A stretch of DNA of 64,000 nucleotides from positions 310,001-374,000 of the forward strand of contig NZ_JAMBLT010000001.1 in NCBI RefSeq assembly GCF_023336895.1, written 5' to 3'. Below, piece by piece: positions 1 to 8,658 of this stretch. This DNA comes from Parasutterella secunda (GTDB lineage Bacteria; Pseudomonadota; Gammaproteobacteria; Burkholderiales; Burkholderiaceae_F). Position 1 is the first letter of the stretch. Each line of letters starts with the position of its first letter. The position numbers were made by a program, and so were the translations under genes. Under the pieces are notes generated by a model. The model made no database searches, was not told the DNA's origin, and was given only the letters and a program-made list of their open reading frames with translations.

Positions 1-2
1 CC

Positions 3-926
3 ATCACGCGTGACATTATTAAAGTCCAGTCGGTGAAAATGAAGGAACTAAAGGATGGCATCGCCTACATCCGTATCTCACAATTCCAAGAACATACGGC
101 CGATGACCTTGCTAAATACCTTATTGATCTGAATAAAAAGAATCATCTTAAGGGGTTGGTTTTAGACCTAAGAAATGACCCCGGTGGCTTACTTAATGCC
201 GCTGTCGGTGTTGTATCAACTTTTATTGATAAAGATAAAGTTGTCGTTAGCACAAAAGGACGCACAGCCGAAGCAAACCGAAGCTTCCTCACCAGACCGT
301 CAGACTACCTTAATTTCGATCAAAGCCCCTCTAGTGACTGGGTTGCAAAAGTCCCCAAGGAAGCCAAGACCGTACCCATGGTGGTCCTGATTAACGCGGC
401 CAGCGCCAGTGCCAGCGAAATCGTCTCGGGCGCCTTGCAAGATCATAAGCGTGCCAAAATTATTGGCCAACAGTCTTTCGGCAAGGGTAGCGTTCAAACT
501 GTTTTACCTTTAAGACCCTTGGATGGAGGCGAAGCCACAACGGGCATCAAACTGACAACATCGCGTTACTACACCCCTAACGGTCGGTCAATTCAAGCTA
601 AGGGTATTACTCCCGATATTGAAATCGCTGATACCGCCGAAGGCAATTACGCGACTTTCAATATTCGAGAAGCTGATCTTGCACATCACCTAAAGAGTGA
701 AGAAGAGAAAAAAGCTTTCCAGAAAAAACAGAAAGAAGAAAGTGAAAAACAACTCGATGACGCCAAGCAACCGGAATTACGCTATTTCTTTGGTGATGAT
801 AAGGACTTCCAATTGCAGCAGGCTGTCAAGATTCTCAAAGGAGAAAAATACATTACCGGTTTTGAGAAAAAGCCAGAGGTAACGAAAGAAAATCCAAAAA
901 AAACGGAGGGACAAACTAAAAAGTAA
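3..926 (+). CDS. ctpA: C-terminal processing peptidase (S41 family), 5' end cut off
   Basis: Periplasmic serine protease of the CtpA/Prc family, which trims or degrades exported proteins from their C-termini. The reading frame is open from the window edge (ITRDIIKVQSV before the first GTG at 33), so the signal peptide and PDZ domain lie outside. What remains is the S41 catalytic core: LVLDLRNDPGG, then NAASASASEIVSG with the presumed nucleophile Ser, then QSFGKGSVQT with the presumed general-base Lys. The C-terminus is a highly charged Lys/Glu tail, common in CtpA proteins. The next gene starts 28 bp downstream and may be co-transcribed. Family assignment is firm; the exact substrate is unknown. 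Confidence 0.93.
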   Translation: MTRDIIKVQSVKMKELKDGIAYIRISQFQEHTADDLAKYLIDLNKKNHLKGLVLDLRNDPGGLLNAAVGVVSTFIDKDKVVVSTKGRTAEANRSFLTRPSDYLNFDQSPSSDWVAKVPKEAKTVPMVVLINAASASASEIVSGALQDHKRAKIIGQQSFGKGSVQTVLPLRPLDGGEATTGIKLTTSRYYTPNGRSIQAKGITPDIEIADTAEGNYATFNIREADLAHHLKSEEEKKAFQKKQKEESEKQLDDAKQPELRYFFGDDKDFQLQQAVKILKGEKYITGFEKKPEVTKENPKKTEGQTKK

Positions 927-954
927 CCGGCAATAAAAGAGGAAAAAGAACAAC

Positions 955-2082
955 ATGCAACAAGTACTCATTCATGTCATTCCGATTTTTTTCGCCTTAT
1001 ATATGTACGTGAGCTTGTTTCACAAGACTCGCCTGCATTGGGCAATTCGCGGAGTTTTGCTCTTTTTAATTCTTATTTCCTGCCAATATCCCGCGTTTTG
1101 TCGTTCTTTTTTTGTCGGCTATGATGACCGAGTTCCCCATTTAGGGATCGTTTTGTATTGTTGGTTATTTTCGACCCAGTTACTACTGGTTTTGGCTGCT
1201 TTTGCCAAAGACTTTGTGGGACTCATTTACCGTTTAGTCCGCAAAACTAAACTTCCCCACCCAACAACAACGGCGGTGAGTTTACTGAGCATAGCCATGT
1301 TAATCGCCGCATTTGGCAGTTACAGCGCCCTGTCTCAACCGCCGATTTACCGTTTAGACGTTCCGATTAAAAATCTGCCTGATTCGCTGGACGGTTTTAC
1401 GATTGCTCAATTATCCGACACTCACGCCAGTCCCCTGCTTGACCGAAGCCGGCTGGTTAAGGTTGTTGAAAGAACAAATGCTTTGAAACCGGATATGGTT
1501 GCTGTCACCGGTGACATTGTTGACGGTAAAACAGAAGCAAGACTGCAAGACGTTTCACCGCTTAAAGAACTTCACGCCCCATATGGTGTTTTCGCAGTTG
1601 AAGGCAACCATGAACACTATGTGGATTATGACGCCTGGATGGCCACTTATCCCACATTAAATATGACTGTACTGCATAACAGTCACCGAATTCTTGACGT
1701 TAATGGAGCCAAACTTGCCATTGTCGGTATTACCGACCCCATGGCCGCCCGCTATCACCGTGAGTATCCGGATATTAAAAAAGCCATGAGTGGGATACCC
1801 GAAGGAACCGTCTCCATTTTGCTGTCTCATCAAGTTAAATACAGCCGAGATTACGCCAAATACCCAATTGCACTGCAATTGGCCGGTCATACGCATGGCG
1901 GACAAATTTTCGGCATGCACTGGCTTGCTCAAATTATTAATAAAGGTTTTGTAAAAGATAAATATCAGATCGGCGATATGCTCCTTTATGTCAACCGCGG
2001 AACTGGACTTTGGTATGGCTTCCCCATCCGTTTAGGCATCCCCAGTGAAATTACGCTTGTGACATTAAAAAAGAAAAATTGA
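955..2082 (+). CDS. membrane-anchored metallophosphoesterase (YkuE/YaeI-like)
   Basis: Calcineurin-like phosphoesterase of 375 residues. About four hydrophobic segments fill the first 125 residues (for example HVIPIFFALYMYV), followed by the two-metal domain. The motifs appear in order: QLSDTHAS (D-x-H), TGDIVDG (GDxxD), GNHEHY (GNHE), LLSHQ, and AGHTHGGQ (GHxH). This architecture matches YkuE/YaeI-type proteins, some of which hydrolyse UDP-diacylglucosamine or other phosphoesters at the membrane. The substrate here cannot be told from sequence. An AGAGG stretch 12 bases before the ATG is a plausible, slightly long-spaced ribosome site. Confidence 0.88.
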   Translation: MQQVLIHVIPIFFALYMYVSLFHKTRLHWAIRGVLLFLILISCQYPAFCRSFFVGYDDRVPHLGIVLYCWLFSTQLLLVLAAFAKDFVGLIYRLVRKTKLPHPTTTAVSLLSIAMLIAAFGSYSALSQPPIYRLDVPIKNLPDSLDGFTIAQLSDTHASPLLDRSRLVKVVERTNALKPDMVAVTGDIVDGKTEARLQDVSPLKELHAPYGVFAVEGNHEHYVDYDAWMATYPTLNMTVLHNSHRILDVNGAKLAIVGITDPMAARYHREYPDIKKAMSGIPEGTVSILLSHQVKYSRDYAKYPIALQLAGHTHGGQIFGMHWLAQIINKGFVKDKYQIGDMLLYVNRGTGLWYGFPIRLGIPSEITLVTLKKKN

Positions 2083-2155
2083 TTTATGAAACGTTTCTCT
2101 GCCTCAAAAGTGATTAATATAAGTACAGAGGTATCCGTTTTTTAAGGATCAATGT

Positions 2156-3079
2156 ATGCTTAATAAAAACAGTTTTCGTTATTCCGCCGCCATTGAGGCA
2201 TTAATCGAAAAGCACGCCAATGAAGGCAGTGACAGTATGTGGAGTGTCTGGCGTGAACGTCAGGTCAATCGTAATGCCTATGGTGGAAACTATTCTTTTG
2301 TATTGGGCCGCACTGCTGATAAAGACGAGCCATTTTACCTCAACTTTGAATCTGCTTTTGAAGGATTTGCTGCCCACGCCCCTTACACCTTAGTGACAGG
2401 GATGACTGGCAGTGGTAAAAGCTCTTTCCTGCGAAACTTGATTTTAGACATTGCCATTACCAACACTCCTGACTTGGCCGCCATTAAAGTGTTCGATCCC
2501 AATGGTGGTTGGGCTTTTGAAAGCCTGAAAGGTCTGCACCGCATGCGTGTGGAAACCAACATTGAAACGGCGAAAAGCTATCTAGATGGCATTACCAAAT
2601 CCATTGAGGCCCACGAACGGCTTTTCGAGACCTTGGGAGTCAAAACTCTGGAAGAGTGCAATAAAGTATTGGGACTCAAAAAGCGTCTTTTACGCACTTT
2701 TGTCATCATTGATGAAGTGGCTGTCTGGATGATTGATGATGACTTCAAAGAAAAACTTTTGAGAGCCTTGAACGCGATTTCCAATAAAGGTTGGAGCACG
2801 GGTTATCACCTCATTTTGGCGACCCAGTGGCCGGATCCTCGTGTCTTGCCTAAAGAAGTTCGGGATCATTTCGGCAATCGTATTTCCCTGAAATTGCCGA
2901 CGGCTGAAATGTCCGAGTATGCATTAGGCATTAAAGGGGCGGAATCGTTAACGGATTTAGGTCATATGCTGGCTGTTTTGGCTGGTGAACCATCTCCGAT
3001 CTACTGCTGGGTTCCTTGGCTGTCTGATGAAGACGCCGAACGAATGGTGACCGCAATCCGGGTTGCCGAAGACCGCTAA
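2156..3079 (+). CDS. small stand-alone FtsK/SpoIIIE-like DNA-pump ATPase
   Basis: A 307-residue P-loop ATPase of the FtsK/HerA group. Walker A is GMTGSGKSS (near residue 85) and Walker B is TFVIIDEVAVWM (near 184). The stretch ILATQWPDPRVLP followed by FGNRISLKL is the typical FtsK sensor/arginine-finger region. It has no membrane domain, no linker and no winged-helix gamma domain, so it is far shorter than chromosomal FtsK (normally 700-1300 residues). Start ATG with AAGGA seven bases upstream. FtsK-like proteins of this size occur in plasmid or conjugative modules, but no relaxase or integrase is near. The fold is clear; the role is unknown. Confidence 0.8.
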   Translation: MLNKNSFRYSAAIEALIEKHANEGSDSMWSVWRERQVNRNAYGGNYSFVLGRTADKDEPFYLNFESAFEGFAAHAPYTLVTGMTGSGKSSFLRNLILDIAITNTPDLAAIKVFDPNGGWAFESLKGLHRMRVETNIETAKSYLDGITKSIEAHERLFETLGVKTLEECNKVLGLKKRLLRTFVIIDEVAVWMIDDDFKEKLLRALNAISNKGWSTGYHLILATQWPDPRVLPKEVRDHFGNRISLKLPTAEMSEYALGIKGAESLTDLGHMLAVLAGEPSPIYCWVPWLSDEDAERMVTAIRVAEDR

Positions 3080-3086
3080 CTTTAAC

Positions 3087-3109
3087 AGAGCGCCAACAGG
3101 CGCTCTTTT
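3087..3109 (+). terminator. rho-independent terminator after the FtsK-like gene
   Basis: Perfect 8-bp stem (AGAGCGCC / GGCGCTCT) with an ACAA loop and a short run of four T. It lies eight bases after the FtsK-like stop codon and only five bases before the next start codon, so the downstream HAD gene would rely on read-through or a promoter inside this gap. Confidence 0.7.
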
Positions 3110-3114
3110 CGACG

Positions 3115-3870
3115 ATGAGCATATTCAAGTTTTGTCCCTCCGGTGGAAAGATCACAAAGCCGAAACTTTGGCTTCTGGACATGGACGACACCCTCTACTC
3201 AGCCTCTGCCGGTATGTTTCATGACATCCATGTTCTGATGGATGCCTACATTGTTGAAAGACTCGGACTAACATCGGAACAAGCCAACGAGTTGCGAAAG
3301 TATTATTGGCGAAAATACGGAGTAACCTACTACGGCCTTTGGCTGCATCATGGAATTGATCCCCACGATTTTTTGACTGCAACACATAAAGTTGATACCT
3401 CAAGCATTCACACTCAAGGCAGAATGCGCGAAGCCATTATGTCTTTAAAGGGGCAACGAATCCTCTTTACCAACGCCCCTAACTCTTTTGTTGATCAAGT
3501 GTTAGAACGGCTTAATTTAAGTAGTTGTTTCGTCGATCAATACCGAGCCGAAGACATGAAAGTCTTTGGACACTGGCGTCCCAAACCCTCTGCGAAAATG
3601 CTCAAAAATGTATTGGCTTGCCACCATGTAAAACCTCATGAGTGCTGCCTAGTAGACGATAATCTGAACAATCTTAAAGTCGCGAAAACCGTAGGAATTC
3701 AAACGGTTCTTTGCAAAGGTTGGCATCATCATGGACTCGAAGTCATTCGACCTATTCCTTATGTTGATGCCTTTATCTCTCATATTCGTGATATCAAAAA
3801 AATCTTGGTTTCACCAACACCTAAAAAGCAAAAACATAGGCGACCAATTTTTTTGAATCCCTATAATTAG
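3115..3870 (+). CDS. HAD-family pyrimidine 5'-nucleotidase (SDT1/YjjG-like)
   Basis: Haloacid dehalogenase hydrolase of 251 residues. Motif I is LLDMDDTLYSAS (nucleophile Asp and acid/base Asp, with the DTLY signature of the pyrimidine 5'-nucleotidase branch), motif II is LFTNAP, the motif III lysine lies around RPKPSAKM, and motif IV is CLVDDNLNNL. Family members dephosphorylate UMP/CMP or related phosphates. The first 18 residues before motif I and the basic C-terminal tail (about 20 residues) are extra. No good ribosome site precedes ATG 3115 because the upstream terminator occupies the space, so a slightly later start is possible. Confidence 0.82.
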   Translation: MSIFKFCPSGGKITKPKLWLLDMDDTLYSASAGMFHDIHVLMDAYIVERLGLTSEQANELRKYYWRKYGVTYYGLWLHHGIDPHDFLTATHKVDTSSIHTQGRMREAIMSLKGQRILFTNAPNSFVDQVLERLNLSSCFVDQYRAEDMKVFGHWRPKPSAKMLKNVLACHHVKPHECCLVDDNLNNLKVAKTVGIQTVLCKGWHHHGLEVIRPIPYVDAFISHIRDIKKILVSPTPKKQKHRRPIFLNPYN

Positions 3871-3896
3871 CCATCACTCTATTATTCGAGGTTATT

Positions 3897-5702
3897 TTGT
3901 TTATCTTTCGCTGGATTGGCAAAGCTTTTCACTTCGTTGCTACTTGCCTGAAATATTTCAACAAAACCCTGCTCTATGTTTTGGAGCTGATTGTCATTGT
4001 TGTTCTTGTCGCAGGACTTTTTTCCTTTTTCCACACCCCCCAAATTCAACCTAATTCAATCTTACTGTTGGATTTGCAAGGAACAGTGAAAGAGTCGCCA
4101 ACCAATGAAGCTGCGTTGCCGCTAGCACTGGCTCCGGCCAATTCCTCCGTGTCTCTGCACGAATTATTGGCCACGATTGATAAAGCGGCAAAAGATCCTT
4201 TAGTTTCCGGTGTGTTATTAAAGCTTGATGGTCTGGATAAAGTGGGATTAGCCTCCACTATTGAAATTGGTAAAGCTTTGGATCGCTACAAGGTAAGCGG
4301 TAAACCAATCTGGGCTTGGGGAACCAACTTTTCACAAGCACAATACGCTATTGTTGCCCACGCCAATGAAATCTATATGCACCCGATGGGAGAAGTTTTT
4401 GTAAAAGGCCTCGCCTCCAATCGTCTGTACTATGGTGATCTTTTAAAAGCGCTGGGAGTGAATGTTCACGTATTCAAGGCTGGCGCTTACAAGAGTTTCC
4501 CTGAAAGTTTCATTGCCAACAAACCTTCCAAAGAATGGATCGAAAGCGAGCGCTTTTGGCTTGATGATGTCTGGAAAACGCTTGCAAGAGAGATTGAAAA
4601 TTCTCGGGGTCTGATGCCCGGTTCAATAACACAGTACATTGAAACACTACCGACAAGACTGCAAAATGCTAACGGTGATTTAGCGACGACGGCATTAAAT
4701 GCCAATCTCATCGACGGCACGCAGACCTTCGATCAAATGATCAAAACCATCGAAAATAAACTGGGACTGAAGCAAAAAGGGGAAGCTAATCTTGTCAGTT
4801 ACGCCGATTATGCCGCTCGGCTCAACACCCAAAGCGGTGAAATTGCCGTTGTCATTGCCGAGGGAGAAATTCAGGAAGGCGAATCACAAGCCGGCGTCAT
4901 GGGGGCGGAGTCACTGGTTAAACTTATTGATCGGGCCAGAGAGAATAAAAACATTAAGGCACTTGTCTTGCGAGTCAATTCTCCGGGAGGTTCCGCTGTA
5001 GCCAGTGAACTGATTCGACACGCTCTGGAAAGAACCAAAGCTGTTAAACCTGTTGTCGTAAGCATGGGGGATATGGCCGCATCGGGTGGCTATTGGATCA
5101 GCATGGGAGGCTCTCGTGTGTTGGCCTCTGAGGCCACGGTAACCGGATCAATCGGTGTTTTTGGGCTGGCACCTACTTTTGAGCGCACTTTGCAACTGGC
5201 AAAAATCGGCCAAGCAGCGGTGACAACCACATGGCTAGCTAATGCTGAACGGCTAAGTCAACCGATGGATCCTCGTATGGAAAGTATTTTGACTCAGTCG
5301 GTGGCAAGAACTTATTCCAATTTCATCAACGTTGTTGCTCAATCAAGAAAATTGTCCACTCAATACGTGCAATCGGTTGCACAAGGACGAGTGTGGACCG
5401 GAACACAGGCTCAATCTCGTCAATTAGTGGATCAAATCGGAAACTTCGGGGATGCTCTTTCCTTAGCGCGCTCATTAGCGAAAATGGATACTAATGCTGG
5501 CGCCGTTTATTTAATTGACTCCAAGCCCGATTTTGGATCAATGATTCGTGAAAATTTTGGAGATTGGTTCAATCCTTTGGGATTGGTTGGTGTACCTGAA
5601 TCCGTTCAAAAGGAACTGAAGCAAGGACACTCTTTGCTACAAAAAGCTGAAGGACGCTCCCAGCTAATTTTCGTGCATAGTTTGCTACAGCCCCTTCAGT
5701 AA
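3897..5702 (+). CDS. sppA: signal peptide peptidase SppA, 67-kDa type
   Basis: Inner-membrane serine protease that digests cleaved signal peptides. At 601 residues it has the duplicated E. coli-type (67K) layout. One N-terminal membrane helix (about residues 20-45) is followed by two S49 domains. The N-terminal domain carries the catalytic lysine region VFKAGAYKSFPE, and the C-terminal domain carries the serine in MAASGGYWIS. The chosen start is TTG 3897, because CGAGG sits five bases upstream and the hydrophobic anchor follows at once. A strong terminator follows the gene. Confidence 0.93.
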   Translation: MFIFRWIGKAFHFVATCLKYFNKTLLYVLELIVIVVLVAGLFSFFHTPQIQPNSILLLDLQGTVKESPTNEAALPLALAPANSSVSLHELLATIDKAAKDPLVSGVLLKLDGLDKVGLASTIEIGKALDRYKVSGKPIWAWGTNFSQAQYAIVAHANEIYMHPMGEVFVKGLASNRLYYGDLLKALGVNVHVFKAGAYKSFPESFIANKPSKEWIESERFWLDDVWKTLAREIENSRGLMPGSITQYIETLPTRLQNANGDLATTALNANLIDGTQTFDQMIKTIENKLGLKQKGEANLVSYADYAARLNTQSGEIAVVIAEGEIQEGESQAGVMGAESLVKLIDRARENKNIKALVLRVNSPGGSAVASELIRHALERTKAVKPVVVSMGDMAASGGYWISMGGSRVLASEATVTGSIGVFGLAPTFERTLQLAKIGQAAVTTTWLANAERLSQPMDPRMESILTQSVARTYSNFINVVAQSRKLSTQYVQSVAQGRVWTGTQAQSRQLVDQIGNFGDALSLARSLAKMDTNAGAVYLIDSKPDFGSMIRENFGDWFNPLGLVGVPESVQKELKQGHSLLQKAEGRSQLIFVHSLLQPLQ

Positions 5703-5709
5703 TAGAAAA

Positions 5710-5737
5710 CGCGGGCGCAAAACGCCCGCGATTTTTA
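5710..5737. terminator. bidirectional terminator between sppA and dksA
   Basis: Perfect 8-bp GC-rich stem (CGCGGGCG / CGCCCGCG) with a CAAAA loop. Five T follow on the plus strand, and a T-rich run (GTTTTCT) follows on the minus strand. It sits between convergent sppA and dksA and can serve both. Confidence 0.85.
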
Positions 5738-5775
5738 ATAGCTAAAGACTTAGACGATAAAGTCGACTTTAAATA

Positions 5776-6198
5776 TCAATCGCCGTACATTTTTTGGCGA
5801 ATTTCTCGACGCATTTGAGCTTCCAAGGAAAGCGTCGCCGTCGGACGAGCCAACAAACGGGCTACACCGATCGGTTCACCGGTTTCTTCACACCAACCGT
5901 ATTCACCATTATCAATTCGCTGAATAGCTGCTTGGACTTTCTTTAAGAGCTTGCGTTCACGATCTCGTGTACGTAATTCCAAAGCATGCTCTTCTTCAAT
6001 TGTTGCTCGATCTGCGGGATCAGGCACGACTGTCGTTTCCCGTAAATGTTCAGTCGTCTGACCGGCATTGCTGCGCAATTCTTTTTCCATTTCCTCCAAA
6101 CGATGACGGAAGAACGCCAATTGACGATCATTCATGTAATCATCTTCGGACATCGCGAGCAATTCTTGCTCTGTCAACAACTTCTTTTTCGTGGCCAT
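5776..6198 (-). CDS. dksA: RNA polymerase-binding transcription factor DksA
   Basis: DksA binds the RNA polymerase secondary channel and, with ppGpp, adjusts rRNA, ribosomal and amino-acid promoters. At 140 residues it has the coiled-coil tip motif DPADRAT and the C-terminal CEETGEPIG ... RPTATLSLEA segment. Of the four zinc-finger cysteines of E. coli DksA only the first is kept; the others are Thr, Ser and Ala. That pattern is normal for alpha- and many betaproteobacterial DksA proteins, some of which work without zinc. It is convergent with sppA. The roughly 190-bp upstream gap holds the terminator of the preceding minus-strand gene and presumably the dksA promoter. Confidence 0.95.
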   Translation of the reverse strand: MATKKKLLTEQELLAMSEDDYMNDRQLAFFRHRLEEMEKELRSNAGQTTEHLRETTVVPDPADRATIEEEHALELRTRDRERKLLKKVQAAIQRIDNGEYGWCEETGEPIGVARLLARPTATLSLEAQMRREIRQKMYGD

Positions 6199-6321
6199 AT
6201 ATCTTCAATCACAGTACTGAACTTTCACCCAGCACCGTCTTTGTTACATCAAAAAACTCTTCGGAGTATAAACGAAATTATGACCCAAAACTTGTTGTTA
6301 AAACTCAAAAGTCTGGGCAAT

Positions 6322-6345
6322 AAAACGCCCTCCAAGAAGGAGGGC
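6322..6345 (-). terminator. terminator of the COG0523 GTPase gene
   Basis: A 7-bp stem (GCCCTCC / GGAGGGC) with a five-base loop. Read on the minus strand it is followed by GTTTTA, making it a modest rho-independent terminator 45 bases past the stop codon at 6390. Confidence 0.6.
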
Positions 6346-6389
6346 AAATTGTGTCTTAATTCTGATAATTTGTCAAATTTTTCATAAAC

Positions 6390-7394
6390 CTACGGAGCAT
6401 CAACTAGACACGTTTCCAAACCCGTAATAATGGCTTGCTCCGGTAGATTTCGTCCGATGAAAACAATTTTGCTCATCGGCTTTTCATCAGCAGCCCATTT
6501 GGGACCCAAGTCTGCCGCTACTAGCATATGAACCCCTTGAGTGATCATTTTGTGATCAGTCCCCTCTAGATAAAGAACTCCCTTGTAGCGCAAAAGATCA
6601 GGACCATACACCTGTGTAATGGTTCCCCAAAAACGCTCCAGACGGAACGGATCAAAAGCAGTGTATGAAGTAAAGACAAACGAGCCAATTTCGTCACCAT
6701 GGTGATGATGGTGACCGGTGTCCGTTAAGAATTCAGGATCAATATCCAACACCGTATTGAGATTAAATCCTTCAATGTCCAGAACTTCACTGATAGCCAC
6801 CTCGCCCATGTGAGCCTCTTTAATCGGAGCACGCGGGTTCATCGCACGAAGTCTGGCTCTGATCGCTTTTGTCTCTTCGGGAGTCACCAAATCAGTCTTT
6901 GTCAAAAATATCCTATCGGCAAATCCGACCTGAGCCTGAGCTTCTAACTCCTTATCCAAGGTGTCGTTACCGTGCTTGGCATCCACAACCGTAACAACCC
7001 CGTCCAAACGGTAAAACGCAGCAACCGCATCATCCATAAAGAATGTTTGAGCAACAGGACCTGGGTTGGCCACCCCCGTTGTTTCAATAATCACACGGTC
7101 GAATGCAATTTCCCCTTTATCCCGACGGTGACGAAGATTTGTTAAAACCCGAGATAAATCGCCTCTGATTGTGCAGCAGATACAACCGTTACTCATCTGA
7201 ACAATTTGTTCTTTATCCGTTTGCACTAGCAGCGTGCTGTCAACATCTTCCTCACCGAATTCGTTTTCAATCACAGCAATCTTGTGCCCATGATCTTCAC
7301 GCAAAATACGGTTCAACAATGTTGTTTTACCCGCCCCAAGAAAACCCGTGAGAATTGTCACCGGAATTTGAGGAACCATATCCATTACATCCAT
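6390..7394 (-). CDS. COG0523 (CobW/ZNG1-like) metal-chaperone GTPase
   Basis: G3E-family GTPase of 334 residues. Walker A is GFLGAGKTTLLN (near residue 17), the switch-region motif is ENEFGE, the signature metal site is GCICCTI (CxCC), and the guanine-specificity motif is LTKTDL; a CobW C-terminal domain follows. A short run of five histidines (TGHHHHHGD) precedes the C-terminal domain, a feature of members handling zinc or another transition metal. Relatives load metal into client enzymes; CobW itself serves cobalamin synthesis, but no cobalamin genes are near. GAGG six bases before the ATG supports the start. The client is unknown. Confidence 0.85.
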   Translation of the reverse strand: MDVMDMVPQIPVTILTGFLGAGKTTLLNRILREDHGHKIAVIENEFGEEDVDSTLLVQTDKEQIVQMSNGCICCTIRGDLSRVLTNLRHRRDKGEIAFDRVIIETTGVANPGPVAQTFFMDDAVAAFYRLDGVVTVVDAKHGNDTLDKELEAQAQVGFADRIFLTKTDLVTPEETKAIRARLRAMNPRAPIKEAHMGEVAISEVLDIEGFNLNTVLDIDPEFLTDTGHHHHHGDEIGSFVFTSYTAFDPFRLERFWGTITQVYGPDLLRYKGVLYLEGTDHKMITQGVHMLVAADLGPKWAADEKPMSKIVFIGRNLPEQAIITGLETCLVDAP

Positions 7395-7442
7395 TTTCAG
7401 CCTCTAACTCATTTTTCAAAGTGCGGCTTTTCGGTCGCTTAA

Positions 7443-8648
7443 TTAACGAAGCGTTAATTGTAGTCCTTTCAAATATTCGCCTTCAGGACAAGTCATCATT
7501 AAGGGGTGATCCGCTCCTGCCCCCAGTCTGGCAATCATCCAGGCTTCGCGTTTTGAATCGATAACCGCTCCAGCAATGACTTTCTGGAATAAATCCACGT
7601 CCATTGCTCCAGAACAGGAAAACGTCAACAAGTCTCCCCCGGGCGTAACTAACCGAAGTCCATTGAGGTTAATGTCCTTGTAGGCTCTGGCGGCACGATC
7701 AATATGCCTATGACTTGATGCGAACTTCGGTGGATCAAGAATAACTAAATCAAACGTTTCACCAGCCTCGCGAGCCTTTCTCAGATATTCAAATACATCG
7801 GCCTGTACCCACTTTGCTTTGCTGTCATCGAAACCATTTCGAGCAGCATTACGAGCAGCCATCGCGAGTGCCTCCGCAGAAGAATCCACTGATATCACTT
7901 CATCGGCTCCTCCAGCCAATAATGCAAGCGAAAAACCACCGGTGTAGCAGAAACAGTTCAAAGCCCTCATGCCTCGCCCCGTACGAGCTTTAAACTCACG
8001 AGCCAAGCGCTGGGCCAAAAAACGATTTTCTCGTTGATCAATATAAAAACCTGTCTTGTGCCCTTTCCGAACGTCAACACCATATCGGACGCCGTCTTCA
8101 ACCACTTCAATTTCTTGAGGTGGTTCTTGTCCACGTAGAAGTTCTACTCGTTCAGCCAATCCCTCTCTGTGTCGGGTGGCAGCATCAGAGCGATCAAAAA
8201 TTCCCTTTATTCCCGGAACACTCATCAAGACATCAGCAATAACATCTCGAAATGCCTCAACGCCTGCTGCCTGAAATTGCGTCACAAACCAATCTCCGTA
8301 ACGGTCAACGACCAATCCCGGCAATTGATCTGCCTCTCCAAATATCACCCGCACCGCGCTTGTTCTTGCAAAAAGGGATTGTCTTGCGATCAACGCTTTT
8401 TTTATTTTCTTCTCTATCCACAAAGCATCAATCTGCTCACTTTCGTCAAATGACCAGCAACGAGCTCTCAGAGTGGAATCCTTAGAGTACGCAGCCCAGG
8501 CCAAAAAACGCCCGTCATAAGAACAGACTCGAACCGTGTCTCCGCTAACCGCTTTTCCCGTCAACTTTTGAACCGCGGTATCGTAAACCCACGGATGACG
8601 ACGCAAAAGCGAACGCTCCTTTCCCTTTTTTAAAATTAAATCTGTCAT
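7443..8648 (-). CDS. rlmI: 23S rRNA m5C1962 methyltransferase RlmI-like
   Basis: SAM-dependent rRNA large-subunit methyltransferase of 401 residues. It has an N-terminal PUA-like RNA-binding segment (LRRHPWVYDTAV, GDTVRVCSYDG), a middle domain, and a Rossmann methyltransferase with the SAM loop LNCFCYTGGFSLAL and catalytic motif LDPPKFA. Length and motif order match RlmI/YccW. It is the last gene of a minus-strand run with two acyltransferase genes (gaps of about 10 bases), so it is probably co-transcribed with lipid A assembly genes. The ribosome site is weak (CGAG). Confidence 0.88.
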   Translation of the reverse strand: MTDLILKKGKERSLLRRHPWVYDTAVQKLTGKAVSGDTVRVCSYDGRFLAWAAYSKDSTLRARCWSFDESEQIDALWIEKKIKKALIARQSLFARTSAVRVIFGEADQLPGLVVDRYGDWFVTQFQAAGVEAFRDVIADVLMSVPGIKGIFDRSDAATRHREGLAERVELLRGQEPPQEIEVVEDGVRYGVDVRKGHKTGFYIDQRENRFLAQRLAREFKARTGRGMRALNCFCYTGGFSLALLAGGADEVISVDSSAEALAMAARNAARNGFDDSKAKWVQADVFEYLRKAREAGETFDLVILDPPKFASSHRHIDRAARAYKDINLNGLRLVTPGGDLLTFSCSGAMDVDLFQKVIAGAVIDSKREAWMIARLGAGADHPLMMTCPEGEYLKGLQLTLR

Positions 8649-8658
8649 TTCAATCTCG

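Noticed and set aside
5759-5770. Short palindrome AAAGTCGACTTT near the dksA 3' end as an operator
   Set aside because: Only 12 bases, located after convergent stop codons; no regulatory setting.
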